From NCBI GenBank assembly GCA_028339155.1, contig JAOLBK010000002.1, positions 1 to 64,000 of the forward strand: 64,000 nucleotides of DNA, given 5' to 3'. This document shows positions 44,187-52,746 of this stretch, one piece after another. Position 1 is the first letter of the stretch; every line of letters begins with the position of its first letter. The DNA is from Litorivicinus sp. (GTDB taxonomy: Bacteria > Pseudomonadota > Gammaproteobacteria > Pseudomonadales > Litorivicinaceae). The position numbers and the translations under genes are program-made. The notes under the pieces are model-generated. The model was given only the letters and a program-made list of their open reading frames with translations. It was not told the origin of the DNA and searched no databases.

Positions 44187-44777
44187 ATGATTGGTGCCCG
44201 CCACGGAGTTTTAATGGATGCCCTTTGCGAAAAAGGGTCGATCAAGTTCCGGAACTACTTTTTGGTAGTCTCCGGTTCGCTTTTACTGACCTTGTCAGCC
44301 AAATTTCAGGTGCCTTTCTATCCTGTTCCAATGACGTTACAAACATTGACAGTTTTATTGTTGGGTATTTCTTTCGGGTGGCGCCTTGGCGTTGTGACTG
44401 TTTTATTTTATCTCGCTCAGGGAGCTGCTGGGCTACCTGTATTTGCTGGTACTCCAGAAAAAGGACTCGGCCTTTTGTACATGATGGGTCCGACTGGTGG
44501 ATATTTGTTTGGTTTCGTTTTGGCCGCCGGCCTGACTGGATGGTTAGCTGAACGCGGACTAGACCGGACGGCTCTAGGAACTGCGATTGCAATGGTCTTG
44601 GGTAATGTTGCCATTTATGTTTTTGGATTATTGTGGCTGGGTAGCTTTGTTGGTTATAACGAAAAAGTCTTAGCTCTTGGTTTAATGCCATTTATTTTTG
44701 GTGATTTGGTCAAGATCGCACTAGCGACACTAACCATGCCGCTAGTTTGGAAATTTCTAAACCGCCGCTTACTTTGA
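44187..44777 (+). CDS. bioY: Biotin transporter BioY
   Basis: 196 residues from ATG 44187 (GAAGGA six bases upstream); the frame is open from 44154. Six membrane helices with the family signatures LLTLSAKFQVPFYPVPMTLQ, TLTVLLLGISFGWRLGVV, LYLAQGAAGLPVFAG-like LFYLAQGAAGLPVFAG and MMGPTGGYLFGFVLAA. BioY is the substrate-capture component of ECF-type biotin uptake and can act with or without the EcfAT motor; no bioM/bioN genes lie here. The position between a glycosyltransferase and a converging kinase suggests a single-gene unit. Confidence 0.93.
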   Translation: MIGARHGVLMDALCEKGSIKFRNYFLVVSGSLLLTLSAKFQVPFYPVPMTLQTLTVLLLGISFGWRLGVVTVLFYLAQGAAGLPVFAGTPEKGLGLLYMMGPTGGYLFGFVLAAGLTGWLAERGLDRTALGTAIAMVLGNVAIYVFGLLWLGSFVGYNEKVLALGLMPFIFGDLVKIALATLTMPLVWKFLNRRLL

Positions 44778-44782
44778 GCGGA

Positions 44783-45790
44783 TTATCCTTGACTCATTTT
44801 TTTAAATTCTGTTAAGAGAATCCCATGTTCTGCCAAAGGCAATCGCGGTCCATATTTAGTCACAAGATGTCCAGAGGCATGAACTGCAAAGCGCGCGGAT
44901 TGCTCGAAACTCCAGCCCTGCCTTATCCCGAAAAGAAAGGCCCCAGCAAACATGTCGCCGGCACCATTGGTATCGACAGCATCCACAGATTTCCCAGGGA
45001 CGCGAGACCTTTTCGCTCCATCAAATACTATGGCTCCTGATTTGCCTAGTGTGCAGACCCATTTTGATGCTGTTTCCGTGAGTCGATCAAGAGCCGCATC
45101 GATCGTGGTCTCATTTGTCCAGGTCATTGCTTCTTGTGCATTACAAAATAGTAAGTCCACACCTTCACCAATGATCTCAGCCACTTCGTTTTTAAAGTAG
45201 GTGACCATGGCGGGATCAGAAAAGGTCAGGGCAACCGAAATTCCTTTGGAGCGAGCAATTTCATGGGCGCGAATCGCGGCAGCGCGGGCTTTATCAGAAC
45301 TTGCTAGATAACCTTCTATGTATAAGGTTTTGGAGCCGGCCAAGGCTACTTCGTTGATCTCATTGACACTTAAGTCGCCAGTAATCCCAAGAAAAGTATT
45401 CATAGTGCGCTCGGCATCATCACTGACCATTACCATGCAGCGTCCCGTCGCTCCTTCTTCGCGGATCTCATCTAGGTTCGTGAAAACTCCCGAGTCGATC
45501 AAGTCGGATTGATAAAAGTCACCGAGGGGATCGTTAGCTACCTTGCAACTGTAGAACACTGAGGCACCAAAATTCGCAAGCGCGATTAGGGTATTGGCTG
45601 CAGAACCCCCGCTTGCTTGTTTTTTTAGTTCGGCCTCTTTAAGTAGCCGTTTTTCGAGCTGATTTAATTGATCTGAATCTATTAGGGTCATCATGCCTTT
45701 TTCGATTCCGAGATCTTCAAGTAGTTGGTCGCTCACATGGTATTCTGTGTCGACCAGAGCATTCCCAAGACCGTAAATATCGTAAGTCAT
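44783..45790 (-). CDS. PfkB-family sugar/nucleoside kinase (adenosine-kinase-like)
   Basis: 335 residues. Ribokinase fold with SGGSAANTLIALANFG near residue 61 and the ATP/catalytic motif DTNGAGDMFAGAFLFG near 272-287, in which the Asp is the catalytic base. GLGNALVDTEYHV at the N-terminus and GITGDLSVNEIN are like the adenosine-kinase-type PfkB proteins found in many proteobacteria. Substrate cannot be fixed by motif alone; adenosine or another nucleoside is likely. The start is two bases upstream of the aminotransferase stop, so both are probably one transcript. Confidence 0.85.
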   Translation of the reverse strand: MTYDIYGLGNALVDTEYHVSDQLLEDLGIEKGMMTLIDSDQLNQLEKRLLKEAELKKQASGGSAANTLIALANFGASVFYSCKVANDPLGDFYQSDLIDSGVFTNLDEIREEGATGRCMVMVSDDAERTMNTFLGITGDLSVNEINEVALAGSKTLYIEGYLASSDKARAAAIRAHEIARSKGISVALTFSDPAMVTYFKNEVAEIIGEGVDLLFCNAQEAMTWTNETTIDAALDRLTETASKWVCTLGKSGAIVFDGAKRSRVPGKSVDAVDTNGAGDMFAGAFLFGIRQGWSFEQSARFAVHASGHLVTKYGPRLPLAEHGILLTEFKKMSQG

Positions 45791-45792
45791 TG

Positions 45793-46980
45793 TTAAAGTA
45801 CCTTAGCGATTGCGTCGCACAGTGGGTCGATATTTTTGGGAGTAATTCCTGCAACATTGATACGTCCAGAGCCGACAATATAAATGTGATTATCCTTGCG
45901 AAGTTTTAAAACTTGCTCTTGATTCAATCCGGAGAAGCTAAACATTCCTTTTTGATGATTAATGAAGTTGAAGTCAACTGCCGCTTGGCGATCAGTCATG
46001 CCGTTTACAAATGCCAGCCGCATCGCTTTAATTCGTTCTCGCATTGTGTCAAGTTCCTTGATCCAAAGTGCTCGAAGAGTTTTATCACCTAAAACAGAGG
46101 CAACGATTTTACCGCCATGCGCAGGTGGACTCGAATAAATCGCTCGGATGGCGGCTTCAATGTGGCTGAAGGTATTCCGGGCTTCTTGGGCGTTACTTTC
46201 GATCACAGTTAGCGTGCCAATTCGTTCGTTGTAGAGCCCAAAATTCTTAGAGAATGAAGCTGCAATTAATATGGACAATCCGGCATTTAATAGGACGTGG
46301 AAACCAGTTCGATCCTCTTCCAGGCCCTCTCCAAAACCTTGGTATGCAAAATCGACCAGGCACACGAGCCCTTTGTGCTTTGCAGCTTCGGCCACTGCTG
46401 CCCATTCAGTTTCGGTTAGATCGATGCCGGACGGGTTGTGACAGCAAGCATGAAGAACTAGCACGTCACCAGTTTTCATCCTATCGAGATCTTGTATAAA
46501 GCCGCTGCTATCCAGGGCTTGCGATTCTTTGTCGTAGTAACGGTAATGTTGCACATCAAAACCCGCTGCTTCGAAAATGGTGACATGGTTAGACCAGCTT
46601 GGATCAGAGAGCCAGATAGTGGCGTTGGATTTGACACGTTTCAGGAAATCAGCGGCCACGCGCAATGCACCTGTTCCCCCGGGCGTTTGAGCCGTTTTAG
46701 CACGGCCTTCCAGGATGATTTTATGGCCAACTCCGAACAAAAGTTCTTGCGCTTGATCAGCCAAGTCAGCTAACCCCGGAATTGGAAGGTAACTTTTTGT
46801 ACCCTCCATTATAAGAAGTTGTTTTTCTGCAAGTTTTACCGATTCTAAAATCGGTGTTTTCCCGGTATTGTCCTGATAAACTCCGACGCCTAAGTTGATC
46901 TTATCTGGATGGGTATCCGACTTGAATGCTTCGGTGAGGCCAAGTATTGGATCGGCGGGCGCTAAATCAAGTTCAAACAT
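45793..46980 (-). CDS. Aspartate/aromatic aminotransferase (class I)
   Basis: 395 residues. Fold-type I PLP enzyme of the AspC/TyrB subgroup: FELDLAPADPILGLTEAFKS, KINLGVGVYQDNTGKTPILE, CCHNPSGIDLTETEWAAVAE, and the PLP Lys in AASFSKNFGLYNERIGTL near residue 245. A C-terminal Arg-binding segment reads IYIVGSGRINVAGI. It interconverts aspartate or aromatic amino acids with their 2-oxo acids using 2-oxoglutarate. AspC versus TyrB cannot be separated here. It reads toward and likely with the PfkB kinase gene. Confidence 0.9.
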   Translation of the reverse strand: MFELDLAPADPILGLTEAFKSDTHPDKINLGVGVYQDNTGKTPILESVKLAEKQLLIMEGTKSYLPIPGLADLADQAQELLFGVGHKIILEGRAKTAQTPGGTGALRVAADFLKRVKSNATIWLSDPSWSNHVTIFEAAGFDVQHYRYYDKESQALDSSGFIQDLDRMKTGDVLVLHACCHNPSGIDLTETEWAAVAEAAKHKGLVCLVDFAYQGFGEGLEEDRTGFHVLLNAGLSILIAASFSKNFGLYNERIGTLTVIESNAQEARNTFSHIEAAIRAIYSSPPAHGGKIVASVLGDKTLRALWIKELDTMRERIKAMRLAFVNGMTDRQAAVDFNFINHQKGMFSFSGLNQEQVLKLRKDNHIYIVGSGRINVAGITPKNIDPLCDAIAKVL

Positions 46981-47057
46981 GCAGGATAATTCCAGAAAAT
47001 AGGCGTAAATAGAAAATTAAATTGTCGCACAAAGCGTTAATAAAGTGTGAGCCAAAC

Positions 47058-48014
47058 TCATTTGACGGGCAGCGTGGCTAGCATGGCAGCGCGAGTTGGT
47101 CTGGGTAGTCCCTCGACCGTTTGAAGGGTATTTTTTGGATCTATTGCGAATTCTAATGATTCGAATTGCATCCAGGGTGTTTCGCGCTGTTCTTCGAAGG
47201 TTGTGATTGATACATCCAGACACTTGATTTCCCTAAACCCAAGTCGTTTGAGCCAACCAGTCAGCATGGCGATTGAGGGTAAGAACCAAACATTATTCAT
47301 CCGGGCATAACGATCTGGCGGCACTAAGCAGGTATTTTTATCGCCATCGACTACGAGTGTTTCTAGCACTAGTTGGCCACCGGGTGAGACCCATTTTTTT
47401 AATTGTTCGATATGAGTGATAGGGTCTTTTCGGTGGTACAAAACGCCCATTGAAAAGACTGTATCGAAACGCAGATTTCGAGGAGAAAATTGCTCAAGCG
47501 TTAGCGGTAGACTGGCTGCTTTTGGGTGTCCGAGTAAACTTTTTATGGCGGCAAACTGGCAATGGGATAGGATACTCGGATCTATACCCAAAACCTCTTC
47601 AGCGCCCGCATCGAACATTCTCCAGATGTGATATCCAGATCCTGAGCCAACGTCCAGCACGCGTTGGCCAGAAAGGTCTATATGTGGGGTGAGCCGGTCC
47701 CACTTAAGATCTGAACGCCACTCAGCATCGACTGAAATGTTTCCGAAGCGGAATGGCCCTTTTCGCCATGGCATGAGTCCTCTCAAAGCGGTTTCCAGTG
47801 CGTAAGATGTATCCTCGGGAATCGTTTTGAGACCGACTGCGCGTCCAAAAGTTGCTGAGCTCGATGTAATTTCGGGGATAGACTCCAGCGCTTGCTGCCA
47901 TCGTCTGAGATCACCATTTTTCATGCGAGCATCGATTTGCGGTTGATGGTGACTTACCAGATCCCTGAGCCAGGGAAGACTATTATTTTCCCAGGCATCT
48001 CTGATGCTAATCAT
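47058..48014 (-). CDS. cmoB: tRNA U34 carboxymethyltransferase
   Basis: 318 residues. CmoB uses carboxy-SAM to convert 5-hydroxyuridine-34 to cmo5U in tRNAs. Motifs: RKGPFRFGNISVDAEWRSDL (Lys/Arg and Trp that bind carboxy-SAM), the SAM loop VLDVGSGSGYHIWRM, GVLYHRKDPITHIEQLK, and PPDRYARMNNVWFLPSI. The cmoA gene, which makes carboxy-SAM and normally precedes cmoB, is not here; instead a 101-aa unrecognised gene overlaps the start by four bases. Confidence 0.95.
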   Translation of the reverse strand: MISIRDAWENNSLPWLRDLVSHHQPQIDARMKNGDLRRWQQALESIPEITSSSATFGRAVGLKTIPEDTSYALETALRGLMPWRKGPFRFGNISVDAEWRSDLKWDRLTPHIDLSGQRVLDVGSGSGYHIWRMFDAGAEEVLGIDPSILSHCQFAAIKSLLGHPKAASLPLTLEQFSPRNLRFDTVFSMGVLYHRKDPITHIEQLKKWVSPGGQLVLETLVVDGDKNTCLVPPDRYARMNNVWFLPSIAMLTGWLKRLGFREIKCLDVSITTFEEQRETPWMQFESLEFAIDPKNTLQTVEGLPRPTRAAMLATLPVK

Positions 48015-48316
48015 TTGATACCCAGGCGGGTATCAAAGTTCATGCGCTGAAGGAGCTCGATAAGCAGGGTGAAATTTGACGGTTGCATTCGCTGTACCTG
48101 CGTGCTTTTGGTTTCTGGGATAAAGCAGTCATCCATGGACTGTGGTATTTCTGAAAGGCCGAATGCTGGAAAGCTTGTAATTTTCATAAAGTTTAAATAC
48201 TGATCAGCACGGATATTTGATTGCAATTGGTTTCCAAGTTCAATTTTCTCATTACATTGAGCGTTGTCAATTCTTGCCCGTGAGGCCTTAGATGGCTGGT
48301 CTTCGTTATTGTGCAT
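48011..48316 (-). CDS. Unrecognised 101-aa protein coupled to cmoB
   Basis: 101 residues with no signal peptide or membrane helix. The N-terminal ~35 residues are polar (NNEDQPSKASRARIDNAQCN), followed by a less polar part (FMKITSFPAFGLSEIPQSMD, DCFIPETKSTQVQRMQPSNF, TLLIELLQRMNFDTRLGIK). A CCGGAG ribosome site stands eight bases upstream of ATG 48316, and its stop overlaps the cmoB ATG as ATGA. Coupled translation suggests a function linked to cmoB or tRNA modification, but nothing in the sequence matches CmoA or another modification enzyme I know. It diverges from rmuC. Confidence 0.6.
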   Translation of the reverse strand: MHNNEDQPSKASRARIDNAQCNEKIELGNQLQSNIRADQYLNFMKITSFPAFGLSEIPQSMDDCFIPETKSTQVQRMQPSNFTLLIELLQRMNFDTRLGIK

Positions 48317-48381
48317 CGATACTCCGGTGGTGAGGCGTGACTATGGATGTCATGATACTGGAGGTAGAGGAGATCTTAGTA

Positions 48382-49539
48382 ATGGAAATCACCTGGGTGC
48401 TGGCCGCCCTGACTGTTCTGGGTTTTGGCCTCGCCGCTTATTTTGGACTTGCCTGGGTCAAGCTGAAAGTTGAACTTAGTGACGTTGATGTTAAGCGAGT
48501 TTTGGCGGACGATTTCGAGCATAAACGTCAGTTAATGAAGGCGGAATTCGAATCCCTCTCTCAGCGGCTCCTTGCGGAACGATCTAAGGATTTGACGGAT
48601 AGCCATAATGAATCTCTTGCGCAAGTGATTAAGCCTCTGGCAACTGAGCTTGATGGCTTCAAAAAACGTATCAACGAGGTTTATGAGCGAGAAACTCGTG
48701 ACCGAGTCTCTCTACGGCAAGAGATTCTTTCGCTTAAATCGCTTAATCACAAAATGTCAGAAGATGCGATTAATCTAACTCGGGCATTGAAGGGAGAGAA
48801 TAAAACGGCTGGGAATTGGGGCGAGTTAGTTTTGGAGCAAGTCTTATCTGCTTCTGGGTTGCGGGAGGGCCACGAATTTAGCTGCCAACAAAGTTTCACT
48901 GGTGAGGATGGCAGGCGTTTGCAGCCGGATGTGGTGATCTCGTTACCAGATAACAAATGTTTGATAGTAGATGCAAAGTTATCTCTTAAGGATTATCAAC
49001 GAGCGATCTCGGCTATTGACGAGGTAACTCGTCTTGATGCACTAAAGGCGCATGCTAATTCTCTAAAAGCACACGTTCGTGGCTTATCTGGAAAGAACTA
49101 TTCGGGGCTATCCCAAATCACGACAGTCGATTTTGTAATCATGTTTGTGCCGGTTGAGCCCGCATTTTCAGCGGCCTTCGAAAGTCAGCCTCACTTATTC
49201 ACTGATGCCTTGGCGCAAGGCGTTGTGATTGCTTCGCCATCAACTTTGTTGGCATTACTACGAACGATTGAGCATGTTTGGCGGATTGAGCGTCAAAATG
49301 CAAATACTCGAAAGATCGCGGATCTAGGAGGCAAACTTTATGATCAGTTTGTTCTGTTTGCGGAGAGCTTCCAGGATGTTGGTGACAAGCTAAAGCGGGC
49401 TCAGGATGCGTACGAGAAAGCCGGAAGTCGGCTCGCTAGTGGGCGAGGTAATCTGGTGCGTCGTGCTGGGCAATTAAAAATTCTGGGAGTGTCTTCGACT
49501 AAACAGATGCCTCCTGAGCTTCAAGAGCTGGAGGATTGA
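48382..49539 (+). CDS. rmuC: DNA recombination protein RmuC
   Basis: 385 residues from ATG 48382, preceded by GAGGAGATC; the frame is open from 48337. An N-terminal membrane anchor (WVLAALTVLGFGLAAYFGLA) leads to a long coiled coil (about 30-125) and a RmuC nuclease-like domain: GNWGELVLEQVLSASGLREG near residue 147, RLQPDVVISLPDNKCLIVDA, AKLSLKDYQRAI, and FVPVEPAFSAAFE. RmuC limits inversion and rearrangement at short repeats. Its last 19 bp overlap the converging ferredoxin-reductase gene. Confidence 0.92.
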   Translation: MEITWVLAALTVLGFGLAAYFGLAWVKLKVELSDVDVKRVLADDFEHKRQLMKAEFESLSQRLLAERSKDLTDSHNESLAQVIKPLATELDGFKKRINEVYERETRDRVSLRQEILSLKSLNHKMSEDAINLTRALKGENKTAGNWGELVLEQVLSASGLREGHEFSCQQSFTGEDGRRLQPDVVISLPDNKCLIVDAKLSLKDYQRAISAIDEVTRLDALKAHANSLKAHVRGLSGKNYSGLSQITTVDFVIMFVPVEPAFSAAFESQPHLFTDALAQGVVIASPSTLLALLRTIEHVWRIERQNANTRKIADLGGKLYDQFVLFAESFQDVGDKLKRAQDAYEKAGSRLASGRGNLVRRAGQLKILGVSSTKQMPPELQELED

Positions 49540-50711
49540 AGAAGTGAAAAAATTGAGCCCGCTTGTTGCACTGTATTGAGAGAGATAGACTTTTCGTTGC
49601 TCTCGAAAAGACGCCGCGCGGCCATGTATTCACGGGCTGCATTGATGGCTTCGACTGCTGTTACTCGCCCGTCTTTGTGGCGTAGTACTACCCGTTGGTG
49701 GGGTTTATCCATTAACAAGAAGCTGTCATCAGAACGCTCAGAAAATCCGGCAATCTGTAATTTTTCGGATCCTTGATTGGACCAGAACCAGGGAATTTTG
49801 TGACGTACAGATTGTTGTTCAAGGAGGTGTGTGGCGAGTATGCACGCGGTCTCGTTGGCTTGAGCGATGGACTCAATGCGCAGTTTTTTTCCGATGAGGG
49901 TATGATGATATTCAGCCACCTCACCAATCGCTGAAACCCGTGGATGGTTCGTTTGCATGTTTACATCCACTGGAATGCCTGAGGTTGTTGCTAATCCTGA
50001 CGCCTCAGCAAGCTCTATATTTGGTTCGCTTCCGATCGCGGTGATAACTAGGTCGCAAGAAATTGGCCCTTGATTTGAAAGAAGAGATTGCGCCTTACGG
50101 TCAAATTTGATCAACCTTGTTTCGGTCATAATCAGAGCATCAGATCGTGAGCTAAGGTATTCGGCTGTGTCTAGGCCTACTTGCGGGAGCGCTCGCGGGC
50201 CTTTGGCTAAAATTCTCACGGTTATCCCGAATTTCGAGAGACTTGCCGCTAGTTCGAAGGCCAAAAATCCGGCGCCGACAATATTGATTGTAGAAGCCTG
50301 AGCCAAATTCAACCTCAGGTTTTCAGCATCATTTAGAGTTCTTAGCGAAACATTCTGTTGTGCCGATAGTCCGGGAATTTCGAGTTTTTTTGCGCGAGTG
50401 CCTGTGGCTAGAATAATGTGGTCAACAGTGTGGGCTGTATCTCTTGTTCGGATGGTCCCTCGGCCTGGATCAATTGATGTCACTGTCCGCGAGATCCAGG
50501 TTATCCGGGAGTCCTGCTCAATGATCTTTGGTAGTAAATTAAGGCGGTCGCGTGATGGATTCTGAAGCCAGTCTTTAGAAAGGGGTGGACGCTGGTATGG
50601 TGGTATAGCTTCGCCATTGAATATTAGGACTTGCCCTCGAAAATTACCTCGGATTAGCTCTAGTATTAGGGTGCAAGCAGCCTGTCCGGCGCCAACTATG
50701 CCAAGGATCAT
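49521..50711 (-). CDS. FAD-dependent ferredoxin reductase
   Basis: 396 residues. Pyridine-nucleotide-disulfide-type flavoprotein: FAD-binding GIVGAGQAACTLILELIRG at the start, PYQRPPLSKDWL near residue 38, ILATGTRAKKLEIPG, the NAD-binding IVGAGFLAFELAASLSKFGI near 147, and the C-terminal FAD-contact VSAIGEVAEYHH (usual GDVA reads GEVA). It matches reductases of the BphA4/putidaredoxin-reductase type that pass electrons from NADH to a [2Fe-2S] ferredoxin. The ferredoxin gene two bases upstream is the obvious partner. The terminal oxygenase is not here. Confidence 0.87.
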   Translation of the reverse strand: MILGIVGAGQAACTLILELIRGNFRGQVLIFNGEAIPPYQRPPLSKDWLQNPSRDRLNLLPKIIEQDSRITWISRTVTSIDPGRGTIRTRDTAHTVDHIILATGTRAKKLEIPGLSAQQNVSLRTLNDAENLRLNLAQASTINIVGAGFLAFELAASLSKFGITVRILAKGPRALPQVGLDTAEYLSSRSDALIMTETRLIKFDRKAQSLLSNQGPISCDLVITAIGSEPNIELAEASGLATTSGIPVDVNMQTNHPRVSAIGEVAEYHHTLIGKKLRIESIAQANETACILATHLLEQQSVRHKIPWFWSNQGSEKLQIAGFSERSDDSFLLMDKPHQRVVLRHKDGRVTAVEAINAAREYMAARRLFESNEKSISLNTVQQAGSIFSLLQSSSS

Positions 50712-50713
50712 GA

Positions 50714-51034
50714 TCAGTATTGCCGCTTTGCGACATTTAGTGTGAGGCCGTTATGCTCTGTTTTGAGTTGGACCTGGCATGCGAGTCGACTTTGGGGCGT
50801 CGGATCAACTGCAAAAGTCAGCATATCAGCTTCTTGTGGTCCCGGTGGTTCCAGTGTGCCTGCCCAGGCGCTGCTGAGAATTACGTGACAAGTTGCACAT
50901 GAGCAACCGCCACCGCATTCAGCGAGTATGCCATCGACTCCGGCGTGAACGGCAGCTTGTAATAAGCTATCTCCAGGCTCAAAATTTGCCTCGATTTCGT
51001 TTTCTGATGGATCTATAAAAGTTACATACAGCAT
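50714..51034 (-). CDS. [2Fe-2S] ferredoxin
   Basis: 106 residues. Adrenodoxin/putidaredoxin-type cluster ligands C40-x5-C46-x2-C49 and C86 within ECGGGCSCATCHVILSSAW and SRLACQVQL. An extra Cys44 lies inside the loop. No Isc genes are near, so the pairing with the following reductase points to a short electron-transfer chain for an oxygenase or P450 encoded elsewhere. Divergent from the pirin gene. Confidence 0.93.
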   Translation of the reverse strand: MLYVTFIDPSENEIEANFEPGDSLLQAAVHAGVDGILAECGGGCSCATCHVILSSAWAGTLEPPGPQEADMLTFAVDPTPQSRLACQVQLKTEHNGLTLNVAKRQY

Positions 51035-51144
51035 CCTAAGTCCTTGTATTACTTCCAGTCTGGACTGAATCCTATCCTGAGCTGGCGCTTTGAAATAATT
51101 AATTGGTCATTACACTATGGTCAAAATTTAAAAAGGAAAGTTCA

Positions 51145-51996
51145 ATGCGGTCAATTGCGAGGATTATTCAGGGTCGGGCTGTCTCGGATGGGGCAGGTGT
51201 TAATATTCGCCGTGTCATCGGATTGGCAGGTGCTGAGTATATTGATCCATTTCTAATGTTTGATGATTTTAGAAATGACGATCCTTCTGGTTATGTGGCT
51301 GGTTTTCCTCCTCATCCGCATCGTGGGTTTGAAACGGTGACATATATGGTGAAAGGTAAGATGCGTCATCGAGATTCCAATGGCAATTCGGGCCTTTTGG
51401 AAGATGGAGCGGTGCAGTGGATGACAGCCGGTCGGGGAATATTGCATTCTGAAATGCCGGAGCAGACTGATGGGAGTCTTTGGGGCTTTCAAATTTGGTT
51501 GAACTTGCCGCAGCATTTGCAAATGTCTGAGCCTAGTTATCAGGACATTCCTGCCGCGGATGTCGAAGAATTTTCTGAGGGTGGTGTTGAATTTAGGTTA
51601 GTTGCTGGCCCGTTGTTTGGGTATGTTGGCCCTGTCCAGACTCTATTGCCGGCGTTGATGGTTGATATCATGATAGAGCAAGGTCAAGTGGAATTGCCAT
51701 TGCACGCAGACCATACGGTGATCCTATTCTGCTTTGAGGGAGCGCTTTCGGTGGCTGGGAAGGAGATTCGGGACGGTGAACTTGCTATTCTAACTGGGCA
51801 AGGCCCAGTTGGAATAGGAGCTGAGCGCGGCCGAGGCATCTTACTAAGTGCTGAGCCTCTTAATGAACCGATAGCGCGCCACGGGCCATTCGTGCTGTCA
51901 ACCGAATCTGAGCTCAAGCAGGCTTTTACGGATTATCAGTTGGGCCGGTTGGCTCCAAATCAGGCGTCGTTTTTGGCGTCAAGTAACCTCGAGTAA
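51145..51996 (+). CDS. Pirin-family bicupin protein
   Basis: 283 residues from ATG 51145 (AAGGAAA eight bases upstream); the frame is open from 51103. Pirin signatures: FLMFDDFRNDDPSGYVAGFP, PHPHRGFETVTYMVKGKMRH with the metal-binding His pair near residues 55-58, GRGILHSEMPEQTDGSLWGF with another His and Glu, and GFQIWLNLP. Family members bind iron and some act as quercetinases or redox sensors. Its last 71 bp overlap the MarR gene on the other strand, so antisense effects are possible. Confidence 0.9.
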   Translation: MRSIARIIQGRAVSDGAGVNIRRVIGLAGAEYIDPFLMFDDFRNDDPSGYVAGFPPHPHRGFETVTYMVKGKMRHRDSNGNSGLLEDGAVQWMTAGRGILHSEMPEQTDGSLWGFQIWLNLPQHLQMSEPSYQDIPAADVEEFSEGGVEFRLVAGPLFGYVGPVQTLLPALMVDIMIEQGQVELPLHADHTVILFCFEGALSVAGKEIRDGELAILTGQGPVGIGAERGRGILLSAEPLNEPIARHGPFVLSTESELKQAFTDYQLGRLAPNQASFLASSNLE

Positions 51997-52474
51997 TCTC
52001 ACCCGTATCTAATAGCGGTGCTGCATCGATGTGCCGCGCCCCCATCATCTCAGCGACTTGTTGAAGAACGCAAACTAACTGGTGTTGCTCCCATTCGCGC
52101 AGTCCTTCAAATCGATGTAAAAAATTTTCCTGCAGTGGCTTAGGGGCTTTCAGTAGTAAGTCTTTCCCAGCATCAGTAATGACTAAAAACACTTTACGGC
52201 GGTCGACGACCGAGCGTTGGCGCTCGAGTAATCCGCGACGCTCAAGTCGGTCAACGATGGAAGTCACCGTTGCTTGAGATAGATTGACCTCCGCGCTGAT
52301 GACTCGAATGGGCTGTTCTTTCGTATTAGCAACTGTTTGGAGCACCAGGAGCTGTGGCGTGGTGAGGCCAAACTCTTTGCCCAGCCGATTTGAGTGCTGG
52401 TCTATTGCTCGTACGATGCGTCGGAGTGATACCAGCACCTCTGTTTCGAGATTATTTGCTTGCACGAAAATCAT
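51926..52474 (-). CDS. MarR-family regulator, CosR/EctR-like
   Basis: 182 residues. A winged helix typical of MarR: LVSLRRIVRAIDQHSNRLGK then EFGLTTPQLLVLQTVANTKE, SQATVTSIVDRLERRGLLER (recognition helix) and RSVVDRRKVFLVITDAGKDL (wing). The front half is particularly like CosR of vibrios and EctR1 of methylotrophs, repressors of compatible-solute genes under low salinity. It is divergent from proXWV, which supports that role. A Pro/Thr-rich tail of ~20 residues follows the domain. Overlaps pirin by 71 bp. Confidence 0.82.
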   Translation of the reverse strand: MIFVQANNLETEVLVSLRRIVRAIDQHSNRLGKEFGLTTPQLLVLQTVANTKEQPIRVISAEVNLSQATVTSIVDRLERRGLLERQRSVVDRRKVFLVITDAGKDLLLKAPKPLQENFLHRFEGLREWEQHQLVCVLQQVAEMMGARHIDAAPLLDTGEITRGYLTPKTTPDLEPTGPTDNP

Positions 52475-52659
52475 CTTCTAAGTCATGGATTTGACTCACA
52501 GTGTGCCAGTACTTTGGAAGTTTGTAACTTGGTAAGTTTAGTGTTTTGCAACTCCGAATTTCTGTTTCGGTACTTAAATTTTGCCTACAAAACAAAATTT
52601 AAGGATTTTTTTATCAAATTTTTCAGAGATTTTAATTAACTTATTGTTTTTACTAAAAT

Positions 52660-52688
52660 TTGCTGAAACGCATATATTTAGCTAAACT
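52660..52688 (+). promoter_or_regulatory. Sigma-70 promoter for the proXWV operon
   Basis: TTGCTG (52660-52665), a 17-base spacer and TAAACT (52683-52688), 59 bp before the ATG of the binding protein, inside the 272-bp divergent region next to the MarR gene. A CosR-type operator would be expected here, but I could not identify a clear palindrome. Confidence 0.55.
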
Positions 52689-52746
52689 AATTAAAACCTT
52701 CGTGGGTGAAAAGAAAAGATAGAAATATTAATTTTTTGAGGATGAT

